NCBI GenBank assembly: GCA_028065725.1
Contig: JAPTVL010000166.1
Location: forward strand, 1 to 18,876
Direction: 5' to 3'
Origin: Betaproteobacteria bacterium
Lineage (GTDB): Bacteria; Pseudomonadota; Gammaproteobacteria; Burkholderiales; Rhodocyclaceae
DNA: 18,876 nucleotides
The notes beneath the pieces were generated by a model. It ran no database searches. It saw nothing but the letters and a program-made list of their open reading frames with translations, and was not told the origin of the DNA. The position numbers were made by a program, and so were the translations under genes. Positions 1 to 6,338 of the stretch are shown in pieces; the first letter of the stretch is position 1, and every line of letters begins with the position of its first letter.

Positions 1-33
1 GTCTTCAGCAAACAGCTTCTGTGTCGGGTTCAT
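1..33 (-). CDS. Start of an unidentified minus-strand gene, cut by the window edge
   Basis: An ATG at 33-31 on the minus strand opens a frame that runs off the window after eleven codons (MNPTQKLFAED). An AGGTGG ribosome-binding motif lies just upstream at 41-36, and a perfect TATAAT lies at 73-68, so the start looks genuine. The product cannot be identified from eleven residues. Because the DNA between this start and base 123 interrupts a porin gene, the frame could be the transposase of an insertion sequence whose right end lies near 123. An ordinary neighbouring gene brought here by a deletion is equally possible. Confidence 0.4.
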   Translation of the reverse strand, partial: MNPTQKLFAED

Positions 34-53
34 GGCCACCTGTCGAGATTCAA

Positions 54-73
54 ATAATGCGTATTGCATTATA
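54..73 (-). promoter_or_regulatory. Promoter -10 box overlapped by a perfect dyad
   Basis: The arms ATAATGC (54-60) and GCATTAT (66-72) form a perfect 7-bp inverted repeat with a 5-bp spacer. On the minus strand the repeat overlaps a consensus TATAAT at 73-68, about 35 bases before the ATG at 33. A dyad across a -10 box is the usual layout for a repressor operator. The AT-rich 19-bp size recalls a Fur/Zur-type site, but the arm register does not match the Fur consensus. No good -35 box is visible at the normal distance. Confidence 0.4.
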
Positions 74-100
74 CAGGCAGCGATCGGCCTCAGCGGCAAG

Positions 101-123
101 CGCAGGGATTTTTTCACAGGCTC
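101..123. mobile_element. Possible insertion-sequence terminus abutting the porin remnant
   Basis: Read on the minus strand, this segment begins GAGCCTGTGAAAAAATCCC. Its position and general look fit the terminal inverted repeat of an IS element: it lies exactly where porin coding sequence stops being recognisable, and about 70-90 bases further left a promoter, ribosome site and start codon point away from it. The other end of any element lies outside the window, so neither the inverted repeat partner nor a target duplication can be seen. I cannot assign a family. An assembly chimera or a simple deletion junction would look the same. Confidence 0.3.
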
Positions 124-985
124 TCAGCTCAAGATTCCCCTGATGGACGACGGCCTCAAAGCCAACGCACGCGAGCACCTGCACCTGACCGCCGGCAAGA
201 TCGATCCCTTTGTCTTCTTCGACCAGAACGCGGCGGCCGACGACGAATCGGCGCGCTTCATGAACAACGTCTTCGTCCATAACCCGCTGCTCGACTCCGG
301 CGGCGACATCCGCGCCGATGCCTACGGCTTCGCCCCCGGCGCCATCGTGCAGTACGCCAACGAACGCCAAAAGGGCGCGGAGTGGAACCTGTCGCTGGGC
401 GTCTTCGGTTCCGGGCCGGGCGCCAACTTCACCGGCTCGCTGGCCGGCCCCTTCGTCATCGCCCAGGCCGCGACGGCCGTGCGCTTCAACTACCTGCCCG
501 GCAATTATCGCGCTTACCTCTGGCACAACGGCCGCGGCAACGGCTACGACGGCATCGAACGCAAGCACGCCGGCATCGGCGTCTCGGCCGACCAGAAGGC
601 AAGCGACGAGCTGACCCTGTTCGGCCGCTACGGCCACCAGCTCAAGGGCAAGGTCCGCTTCGACCGCGCGCTGACGCTGGGCGGCGAACTCGGCGGCAAT
701 CTCTGGGGGCGCGCCGCCGACAGCCTCGGCCTGGCCCTCGGCGCGCTGCGCACCAGCAGCGATTTCCGCAACGACTCGCTGGCGCTCGATGCCAACGCCG
801 ATGCGGTGCCCGACTTCGGCTACCAGGCGAGCGGTTCGGAACAGCAACTGGAGCTTTATTACCGCTTCAAGCTCAACGGCAAGGTCGAATTGACCCCCGA
901 CCTGCAGTGGATCCGCCAGCCCGGCGGCAACGCCGCGGCGCCAACGGTCAAGGTGCTCGGCCTGCGCGCCAAGCTTGGATTCTGA
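122..985 (+). pseudogene. OprB-type carbohydrate porin, N-terminally truncated
   Basis: The open frame can be extended back to an ATG at 32, but porin-like sequence begins only near base 122. From there about 287 residues match the central and C-terminal part of OprB-family outer-membrane porins, including the stretch LTAGKIDPFVFFDQNAAADD, alternating beta-strand segments and a terminal phenylalanine (KLGF) typical of proteins inserted by the BAM machinery. The family normally has about 400 or more residues with a signal peptide. Here the signal peptide and roughly the first third are missing, and the residues before 122 read as unrelated DNA. The product could not be exported, so I treat it as a remnant. 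It lies four bases upstream of the cupredoxin gene and was probably part of the same operon. Loss of its promoter region may also affect the genes downstream. Confidence 0.75.
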
Positions 986-988
986 GCC

Positions 989-1342
989 ATGCCGGCCCCT
1001 CTCGCCCATCTGCTGTTCGTCGCCGCGCTCTGGTTCGGCCTTGGCTGGGCGACGCCGGTGCATGCGCAGTCCGCCGCGCCCCTGCCGAGCTGGACCGTGA
1101 CGATCAGCGACGGCGTGTTCTCGCCCAAGCGCCTCGAAGTCCCGGCCGGACAGCGCATCAAGCTGATCCTCGAGAATCAGGGGCCGGGGCCGCTCGAGTT
1201 CGAGAACGCCGACCTGCACGTCGAGAAAATTCTGGCCGCCAAGGCCGAATCCTTCGTCGTCATCACGCTACCGCCCGGCGAGCACATGTTTGTCGACGAA
1301 TTCAACATCGCCACCGGCGAACTGCTGATCGTCGCCCGATAG
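989..1342 (+). CDS. Periplasmic cupredoxin-domain protein, FtrB-like
   Basis: The protein has 117 residues. A signal peptide covers about residues 1-26 (hydrophobic core, cleavage near VHAQS). One small beta-sandwich domain of the cupredoxin_1/EfeO type follows, with the typical SPKRLEVPAGQRIKLILEN and PPGEHMFVDEF segments. There is no cysteine anywhere, so it cannot form a classical type 1 blue copper site. Candidate ligands are the histidines in ADLHVEK and GEHMF, the nearby methionine and acidic residues. In Bordetella FtrABCD a cupredoxin (FtrB) works with a P19-type protein, a permease and a polyferredoxin in ferrous iron uptake. The next gene here is an FtrD-like polyferredoxin one base away, which supports that role by inference. 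FtrA and FtrC homologues are not in the window. The ATG four bases after the porin stop is the natural start. Confidence 0.8.
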   Translation: MPAPLAHLLFVAALWFGLGWATPVHAQSAAPLPSWTVTISDGVFSPKRLEVPAGQRIKLILENQGPGPLEFENADLHVEKILAAKAESFVVITLPPGEHMFVDEFNIATGELLIVAR

Positions 1343-1343
1343 C

Positions 1344-2840
1344 ATGCAGGCCGCGACCCTCCATTTCCAACCACGCCGCTCGCCGCAGCCACCGACCCGG
1401 CCAACCCGGCTGGCGCGGCTGGGCGACTGGATGGCGGCGCATCGCAACGGCATCCTCGCCGTGCAATGGCTGATCGTGGCGTTCTATCTGGTCCTGGTGG
1501 CCCTGCCGGCCTTTCTGCCGCATCCCGGTGCCGAAGCCCGGCTGTTCTCCGCCGACATGGGCGCGACGAGTTTCGTCGCGCCGGCCGATGGCCACGCGGC
1601 ACATGCGGTGCCGCAGGACAAGATACCGACCGCGGCCACCTGGCGCGAGCGTCTGGTGCTGCTGGCGCAATACCTGTTCTGGGGCGTCTGGTGGCCCTTC
1701 GTGATCCTCTCCATCATGCTCATGGGCCGCGTCTGGTGCGGCGTGCTCTGCCCCGAAGGCGCGCTGACCGAATTCGCCAGCCGCCACGGGCGCGGCGGCT
1801 CGATTCCGCGCTGGGTGCGCTGGGGCGGTTGGCCGCTGGTTGCCTTCGTGTTGACCACCGTTTACGGGCAACTGATCAGCGTCTATGAATACCCGCAGGC
1901 CGCGCTGCTGATACTTGGCGGCTCCACCGTCGCCGCCGTCGCCGTGGGCTGGATGTATGGCAAGGGCAAGCGCGTCTGGTGCCGCTACCTGTGCCCGGTG
2001 TCGGGCGTGTTCGGCCTGCTGGCGCGGCTCTCGCCGATCCATTTCAAGGTCGACCGGAGCGAGTGGAACCGCTACCCGCGGCGTACCGCGGCCGTCGACT
2101 GCGCGCCGCTGCTGTCGGTCCGCCATCTGACCGGCATGAGCGAGTGCCACGCCTGCGGCCGTTGCAGCGGACACCGCGACGCGGTGACGCTGACGGCGCG
2201 CTCGCCGAATGCGGAAGTCCTCGGCGGCCAGGCGCCCGGCACCGTCGAGGCCCTGCTGCTGATGTTCGGCATGCTGGGCGTCGCCATCGCTGCCTTTCAA
2301 TGGACCGTCAGCCCCTGGTTCGTGCAGCTCAAGCAGGGCGCGGCGAACTGGCTGGTCGAGCGCGAAATCTTCTGGATGCTGGAGGAAAGCCCGGCCTGGT
2401 GGCTGCTGACGCGCTACCCGGAAGTCAATGACGTATTCACCTGGCTCGACGGCGCCGCGATCCTGGTCTGGATTTCCATCGTCGCGCTGGCGCTGGGCGG
2501 CATCACACTGGCGGCCACCAAAGCCGCGGCCAGGCTCGCCGGCCTCGACTGGCGGCGCCTCGCGCTGGGCTTGGTGCCGCTGGCCGGCATCGGCCTGTTC
2601 CTCGGCCTGTCGATGATGAGCGCGACCCACCTGCGTGCCGAAGGCGTGGCGCTGGGCTGGCTGCCGGGCCTGCGCGCGGTGTTGCTGGCGCTGGGCCTGC
2701 TGTGGTCGCTGTGGCTTGGCATCCGTTTGCTGAAAGTCGGCCCTGGCACGCCGGCGCGACGGATCGTCGCGGCCCTGCTCTGGCTGCTGCCGCTGGGCGC
2801 GATCGGCAGCATCTGGATTTTGTCGTTCTACGTCTGGTAA
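1344..2840 (+). CDS. Membrane 4Fe-4S polyferredoxin, FtrD/NapH/NosR-like
   Basis: The protein has 498 residues and several hydrophobic segments (about residues 33-55, 108-130, 151-175, 187-203, 295-320, 370-395, 410-435, 445-465 and 475-497). Two cysteine motifs of the CxxxCP type (C132/C136 in WCGVLCPEG and C213/C217 in WCRYLCPVSG) are the hallmark of the NapH/NosR/CcoG/RdxA polyferredoxin family. A later CxxCxxC group (C268, C271, C274) with C253 nearby could hold a 4Fe-4S cluster. Such proteins move electrons across or along the inner membrane. In Bordetella, FtrD does this in ferrous-iron uptake. The start lies one base after the cupredoxin stop, so the two are cotranscribed and probably translationally coupled. 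A NosR-like or other reductase role cannot be excluded, since the iron permease is missing locally. Confidence 0.85.
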   Translation: MQAATLHFQPRRSPQPPTRPTRLARLGDWMAAHRNGILAVQWLIVAFYLVLVALPAFLPHPGAEARLFSADMGATSFVAPADGHAAHAVPQDKIPTAATWRERLVLLAQYLFWGVWWPFVILSIMLMGRVWCGVLCPEGALTEFASRHGRGGSIPRWVRWGGWPLVAFVLTTVYGQLISVYEYPQAALLILGGSTVAAVAVGWMYGKGKRVWCRYLCPVSGVFGLLARLSPIHFKVDRSEWNRYPRRTAAVDCAPLLSVRHLTGMSECHACGRCSGHRDAVTLTARSPNAEVLGGQAPGTVEALLLMFGMLGVAIAAFQWTVSPWFVQLKQGAANWLVEREIFWMLEESPAWWLLTRYPEVNDVFTWLDGAAILVWISIVALALGGITLAATKAAARLAGLDWRRLALGLVPLAGIGLFLGLSMMSATHLRAEGVALGWLPGLRAVLLALGLLWSLWLGIRLLKVGPGTPARRIVAALLWLLPLGAIGSIWILSFYVW

Positions 2841-2850
2841 GGAGACTTTC

Positions 2851-3081
2851 ATGATCGAAGACACTCATCTCGACCAGCCGCCCGCGCGCATGGTTGCCGG
2901 CGCACTGGCCCACCTCGCCCGGCACATCGAGACCGGCTGCCCGCGCGCCGGCCATCTCGCCGCCATGCTGCTCGAAAAGGTCGTCGGCGACCCTGAAGCG
3001 GACAGCCATCTGCGCGCCCACGCCCACGAACTGGTCGAGATCCTCGAACGCGATGCCGGCAGGGCCGGCATCGCCGCGTGA
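2851..3081 (+). CDS. Small helical protein of unknown function
   Basis: The 76-residue frame starts ten bases after the polyferredoxin stop, with a strong AAGGAGA ribosome site at 2839-2845, so it is very likely translated as part of that operon. It has no signal peptide or membrane segment and looks all-helical. It is rich in histidine (eight, many in the HLARHIE and HLRAHAHELVEI stretches) and acidic residues, with a single cysteine (GCPRAGH). That composition fits a small cytoplasmic metal-binding or accessory protein, but I do not recognise a family and assign no function. The end of the coding region overlaps a strong hairpin, suggesting the transcript ends here. Confidence 0.7.
   Translation: MIEDTHLDQPPARMVAGALAHLARHIETGCPRAGHLAAMLLEKVVGDPEADSHLRAHAHELVEILERDAGRAGIAA
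3050..3074 (+). terminator. Perfect 11-bp hairpin at the end of the small gene
   Basis: The arms GCGATGCCGGC (3050-3060) and GCCGGCATCGC (3064-3074) are perfectly complementary around an AGG loop. The hairpin sits inside the last codons of the small gene, five bases before its TGA. No T-run follows, so it is not a textbook intrinsic terminator. Its position at the end of an operon suggests it ends or protects the transcript. Confidence 0.45.
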
Positions 3082-3281
3082 GAAAGCCAGTGTCAGCCTC
3101 CGGCGGACGGTTCGAGCCTGCCCCGTTTTCTCGGCAAGCGTCGCGCTCAGGTGAATGCCTGGCGCGCGCCGGCCATCGTCACCGCCGAACGGCCAAGCGG
3201 CCGGCCGGTATCGTTCCCCAAGCCAGCCACGTGCGAATGCATTAGCCAGCCAACCATGTTCACTTCTCAAGGAGCTTGCAA
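3082..3281. other. Intergenic stretch before the second porin
   Basis: No convincing gene is present in these 200 bases. They contain GC-rich inverted repeats around 3190-3206 (CGGCC and GGCCG arms). The last 20 bases hold a clear ribosome site, AAGGAG at 3269-3274. A promoter for the porin operon should lie here, but I could not identify convincing -35 and -10 boxes or an operator. Confidence 0.5.
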
Positions 3282-4502
3282 ATGCGTTTCACAACACGTA
3301 TCCCCCCACTCGCCGCCGCCCTTTGTCTGGCCTATGGCGGCTCGGCTGCCGCCGCGGGCGACACCGACATCGAATCCCGCCTCAAGGCCCTGGAGCAGCA
3401 AATGCGCTCGCTCTCCGCGCAAAACAACGAACTGAAAAGCAAGCTCGCCACTGCGGAAAAGCGCCTGGAAGAAAGCGGCGAGCGGCTGGACAAGGTCGCG
3501 ACCTCCTCCGAACAGACGTCGGCCAACCATTTCGGTGGCTACGGCGAATTGCATTACAACCGGCTCGAAAACAAGCTGACGGGAGGCGCTGACAAGAATG
3601 AAATCGATTTTCACCGCTTCGTGCTGTTCTACGGCCATGACTTCAGTTCGCGCACCCGCTTCCGCTCGGAGCTGGAAGTCGAACACGGAGTGGCGGCCCC
3701 TGGCGACCCGGGCGAGGTCGGGTTGGAACAAGCCTACATCGAACACGATATCAGCGACCGCCTTACCGCCAAAGTCGGCCTGTTCCTGACTCCGGTCGGA
3801 ATTCTCAACGAGACGCACGAGCCCCCGAGCTTCTATGGCGTCGAACGCAATCCAGTGGAAACCAACATCATTCCCAGCACTTGGCGTGAAGCCGGGGTCA
3901 ATCTCACGACGCGACTGGACAACGGGGTATCTTTCGACGTCGCCGCGCATAGCGGTCTGGCGGTCGCGGCCAGCAGTACCTATGCGGTGCGCAACGGCCG
4001 CACCAACGCGGCGGAGGCTCCGGCGAAAAACCCTGCCGTTACCGCACGCATCAAATGGGCCGGTATACCGGGACTGGAGTTGGCTGCGGCCTATCAACGC
4101 CAAGGCAATATTGCCCAAGGCGCCGACCCCAACGTGGGCGCCGGCTCGTTGCTCGAAACCCACGCGACACTCAATCGCGGGCCCTTCGGCCTTAAGGCGC
4201 TGTGGGCTCGGTGGACGCTCGACGGCAGCGGACCTAAGGCAGTTGGCGCGGATCGGCAGGAAGGGTTCTACCTCGAGCCAAGCTTCAAGCTATCCGAGCA
4301 ATGGGGCGTGTTCGCCCGCTACAACCGCTGGGACAATAAGGCCGGCGATTCCGCGGACAGCCGCAATCAGCAGACCAATGTCGGTGTCAATTATTGGCTT
4401 GATCCCCATGTGGTGGTCAAACTCGATGTGCAACAGCAGCGCGTGCCTGCCGGAAATAGACGTCTCGATGGCCTGAACCTGGGTATCGGCTACCAATTCT
4501 AG
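3282..4502 (+). CDS. Outer-membrane porin with N-terminal coiled coil
   Basis: The 406-residue protein starts at ATG 3282, seven bases after AAGGAG. The TTG at 3276 has no proper spacing to that site. A signal peptide covers residues 1 to about 25 (ending SAAAA). Residues about 28-75 form a heptad-like segment rich in L, E, K and Q, as in porins of the OprO/OprP (phosphate-selective porin) or DcaP-like type, where the coiled coil reaches into the periplasm or trimerises. The remaining ~330 residues are alternating beta strands and end in YQF, a BAM insertion signal. Substrate specificity cannot be read from sequence. The gene is followed directly by an FMN-binding protein and a PepSY protein with close or overlapping boundaries. 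It may therefore pass the substrate, such as a metal chelate, on which those proteins act. That link is an inference from context. Confidence 0.85.
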   Translation: MRFTTRIPPLAAALCLAYGGSAAAAGDTDIESRLKALEQQMRSLSAQNNELKSKLATAEKRLEESGERLDKVATSSEQTSANHFGGYGELHYNRLENKLTGGADKNEIDFHRFVLFYGHDFSSRTRFRSELEVEHGVAAPGDPGEVGLEQAYIEHDISDRLTAKVGLFLTPVGILNETHEPPSFYGVERNPVETNIIPSTWREAGVNLTTRLDNGVSFDVAAHSGLAVAASSTYAVRNGRTNAAEAPAKNPAVTARIKWAGIPGLELAAAYQRQGNIAQGADPNVGAGSLLETHATLNRGPFGLKALWARWTLDGSGPKAVGADRQEGFYLEPSFKLSEQWGVFARYNRWDNKAGDSADSRNQQTNVGVNYWLDPHVVVKLDVQQQRVPAGNRRLDGLNLGIGYQF

Positions 4503-4514
4503 GTGAATGCCACC

Positions 4515-5045
4515 ATGCGAAAGCGGTCACTGTTGCTGGCAAGCCTGCTCATCACAGCGACTGCATTCGCACGCGCCGACACGATGTATTTGCGCCCCGA
4601 GGAGTTCCTTAAACAAGTCTTCGGCGGTGCGCCGCCAACACCGAGCGTGCTCGATCTCGACCCGGCTCTGCGCGACCGCCTGGAACAGACGCTGGGCCAC
4701 CCGCCGCGCGTCCGGCGCCTGCGCTACTGGGCCGACGGTCGCAGCACGGCGTGGCTGCTCGACGAAATCGGCAAGGAACGGCCCATTTCCGTCGGCGTAG
4801 CGATAGAACGCGGCAAGATCGCCCACATCCGGGTGCTGGTGTATCGCGAAAGCCGCGGCTGGGAAATCAGCGGCAAGGCGTTCCTGGAACAGTTCCATGG
4901 CGCAAGCCTTGGCACCGACCAGCGCCTCGACCGCGGCATCGACGGTATCGCCGGCGCCACGCTGTCGGTGCGCGCGATCGATCGGATAGCCCGTTTCGCC
5001 TTGCTCCTCGATGAAAGGATCACCCGTCAAAACCGTCGGCCGTAA
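4515..5045 (+). CDS. Exported FMN-binding domain protein
   Basis: The 176-residue protein starts best at ATG 4515, eight bases after AGGTGA, which overlaps the porin stop. The GTG at 4503 would leave no ribosome site. Residues 1 to about 21 are a signal peptide (MRKRSLLLASLL, cleavage near ARA-D). The C-terminal half matches the FMN_bind domain found in RnfG, NqrC and NosR. It contains DGIAGATLS, in which T149 is the expected threonine for covalent phosphoester attachment of FMN by ApbE. It is therefore likely a periplasmic flavoprotein carrying one electron carrier. There is no apbE gene in the window, so maturation would rely on one elsewhere. It overlaps the next gene by 35 bases, indicating tight coupling with the PepSY protein. 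Confidence 0.85.
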   Translation: MRKRSLLLASLLITATAFARADTMYLRPEEFLKQVFGGAPPTPSVLDLDPALRDRLEQTLGHPPRVRRLRYWADGRSTAWLLDEIGKERPISVGVAIERGKIAHIRVLVYRESRGWEISGKAFLEQFHGASLGTDQRLDRGIDGIAGATLSVRAIDRIARFALLLDERITRQNRRP

Positions 5046-5838
5046 GATATTCTCGCTGTATCTTTGGCACCGCCTGGTCGGGCTGCTGGCCGCTGTCGGC
5101 GTGGTCTGGCTGGCGATCACCGGATTGCTGATAGCGCATAGCGGCGACCTCGGGCTGGAGTCCCGCTACCTGTCCAGCGATCTGCTGATCGACGGCTATG
5201 GCCTCCAACGCGACCTCGATTTCCTTGTGTTCGCCGCCGACGGCCAGGTTTACAGCGGCGACCGTCATTGCCTATACCGTGGCACAGTTTGCCTGCCGGC
5301 CGAAGCGGAGGACATTGCCGGCGCCACCGCGCTAGCCGATGGAATAGCTGTCGCCACCACCGATGCACTGTATCTTTTCGATCGCGACGGGGCGCTGATC
5401 GAACGTTTCGACCCGGCATCCTCCGGCCTGCCTTCCCCGCTACGACGAATAGGCATCGATGCGGCCGGCAAGCTGGTCATAGACAACGGCACGGCACGCC
5501 ACGCCGCCGATGTTGCCATGGCAACGTGGACGCTCTCCCCGGCCGAGCCGATCCAATGGTCGGCGCCGGCCACCCTTGCGCCGGCAGAAATTGAAAACCT
5601 AGCGCAGGCTCGGCGCCGACACGCCATCAACTGGCTGCGCGTGGTGCGCGATGCCCACTCAGGATGGCTCGGCGGTCGCAGCGGACGCTGGTTGCTGGAA
5701 GGAGTCGCATTGCTCATGCTGACGCTCGTCGCCAGCGGCCTCGGTCTCTGGATCGCGCGACGAAGAAGGGGGGCGTCCCGCGGCGCGGGAAGCCACCGTC
5801 CGGGCGCCGGCGCCGCGCGCTCGAATGTACCGCGCTGA
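5011..5838 (+). CDS. PepSY-associated transmembrane protein
   Basis: The 275-residue protein has one N-terminal membrane helix (about residues 17-43, beginning LWHRLVG and ending in AHSG). A periplasmic region of about 180 residues follows, then a second helix (about 226-249) and a basic, Gly/Ala/Arg-rich cytoplasmic tail. The LWHRLVG entry motif and the HSG and DAHSGWLGG segments are typical of PepSY-associated membrane proteins. Some members, such as FoxB, act as inner-membrane reductases for ferric chelates, and the histidines flanking the helices are candidate haem ligands. With the FMN protein it could form an electron path between the membrane and the periplasm, which is an inference. 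The ATG lies inside the FMN gene, with no strong ribosome site of its own, suggesting translational coupling. The low-complexity tail after about residue 250 is unusual. Confidence 0.75.
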   Translation: MKGSPVKTVGRKIFSLYLWHRLVGLLAAVGVVWLAITGLLIAHSGDLGLESRYLSSDLLIDGYGLQRDLDFLVFAADGQVYSGDRHCLYRGTVCLPAEAEDIAGATALADGIAVATTDALYLFDRDGALIERFDPASSGLPSPLRRIGIDAAGKLVIDNGTARHAADVAMATWTLSPAEPIQWSAPATLAPAEIENLAQARRRHAINWLRVVRDAHSGWLGGRSGRWLLEGVALLMLTLVASGLGLWIARRRRGASRGAGSHRPGAGAARSNVPR

Positions 5839-6225
5839 TGCCGACCCGCGCAGTCAGTCCATTCCAATCCAAGTTTGAGTCTGAGCGATCGGTTTTGACG
5901 TTGAATCCGAAATCAAAAAGGTTGGGCGTTTGGCGGGGCTGTGGGTATGTGGGAAGGTCGCCGTCAGGCAAGCTATCCACATATCCAACCCTTCGCTTTA
6001 CGCTTTTTGTCGGGTCAGGCCGCCTTTCTCGATCGGTTGAAAATGGTTTTGAAGAGCCTGGAAACCGAATAAACGCTGTTCCGCCAACGCCGACTTTCGC
6101 AACTTGACCTGACCGACCGGCAGGCTAAACCGCCGCACCATGGAGCCCATAGAGTCGGCGCTGGCAACATTGCGATTTCCCCGATCGCCCCGCCACGAAA
6201 CTTTTCCCCGGTGGATATTCATTTG
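5839..6225. other. Non-coding gap with lower GC, possible gene relic
   Basis: About 390 bases have no convincing gene, and their GC content is visibly lower than in the flanking genes. An imperfect inverted repeat lies at 5943-5952 (GGGTATGTGG) and 5977-5986 (CCACATATCC). On the minus strand, a frame open from about 6180 down to a stop at 5998 encodes a protein-like stretch with segments RRFSLPVGQVKLRKSALAEQ and GFQALQNHF. It has no start codon with a ribosome site, and extending it upstream runs into the ahpC promoter. It may be a decayed gene or mobile-element remnant. I cannot name it. Confidence 0.4.
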
Positions 6226-6262
6226 ATAGCCCACGCCTATTAAATCCATTTTGACAATCAAT
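6226..6262 (+). promoter_or_regulatory. OxyR-type binding site upstream of ahpC
   Basis: A perfect ATAG-N7-CTAT element at 6226-6240 is followed, after seven bases, by a second weaker element at 6248-6262 (starting AT and ending CAAT). The 15-7-15 spacing is that of an OxyR tetramer site. It ends right against the weak -35 region of the promoter at 6257-6285, as expected for an activator that recruits RNA polymerase. The next gene encodes AhpC, a classical OxyR target. No oxyR gene is in the window. The first half matches well and the second is degenerate. Confidence 0.6.
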
Positions 6263-6285
6263 TAGACGTTTGTGATTGCGATAAT
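6257..6285 (+). promoter_or_regulatory. Probable ahpC promoter with extended -10
   Basis: An extended -10 element, TGCGATAAT, ends at 6285. A 17-base spacer upstream puts a poor -35 (ATCAAT) at 6257-6262, inside the last bases of the OxyR-type site. That arrangement suits an activator-dependent promoter and would give a start near 6292 and a leader of about 47 bases. A perfect TTGACA at 6251-6256 has no matching -10 at normal distance. Confidence 0.5.
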
Positions 6286-6338
6286 TAATATTCACTCCAT
6301 CGCAGCAAAACATCTCAACCACCCCAAGGAGCCACACC

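Noticed and set aside
32..121. The ATG at 32 as the true start of the porin
   Set aside because: It overlaps the start of the minus-strand gene, has no ribosome site, and the first 30 residues are not porin-like and contain no signal peptide.
50..1219. Long minus-strand frame of 389 codons opposite the porin and cupredoxin genes
   Set aside because: It is a by-product of GC-rich third positions in the real plus-strand genes. The composition is Ala/Gly/Arg/Glu-rich with no recognisable domain.
1302..2864. 520-codon minus-strand frame opposite the polyferredoxin gene
   Set aside because: Its Gln/Arg/Ala-rich sequence has no family features, while the opposite strand encodes clear membrane helices and CxxxCP motifs.
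5943..5986. Inverted repeat read as a CRISPR or integron-type site
   Set aside because: There is one imperfect pair of 10-base arms only, with no repetition and no nearby integrase or cas gene.
6251..6256. Perfect TTGACA as the -35 of ahpC
   Set aside because: No acceptable -10 lies 16-18 bases downstream. The extended -10 at 6277-6285 is 23 bases away, so the weak overlapping -35 with an activator is more likely.
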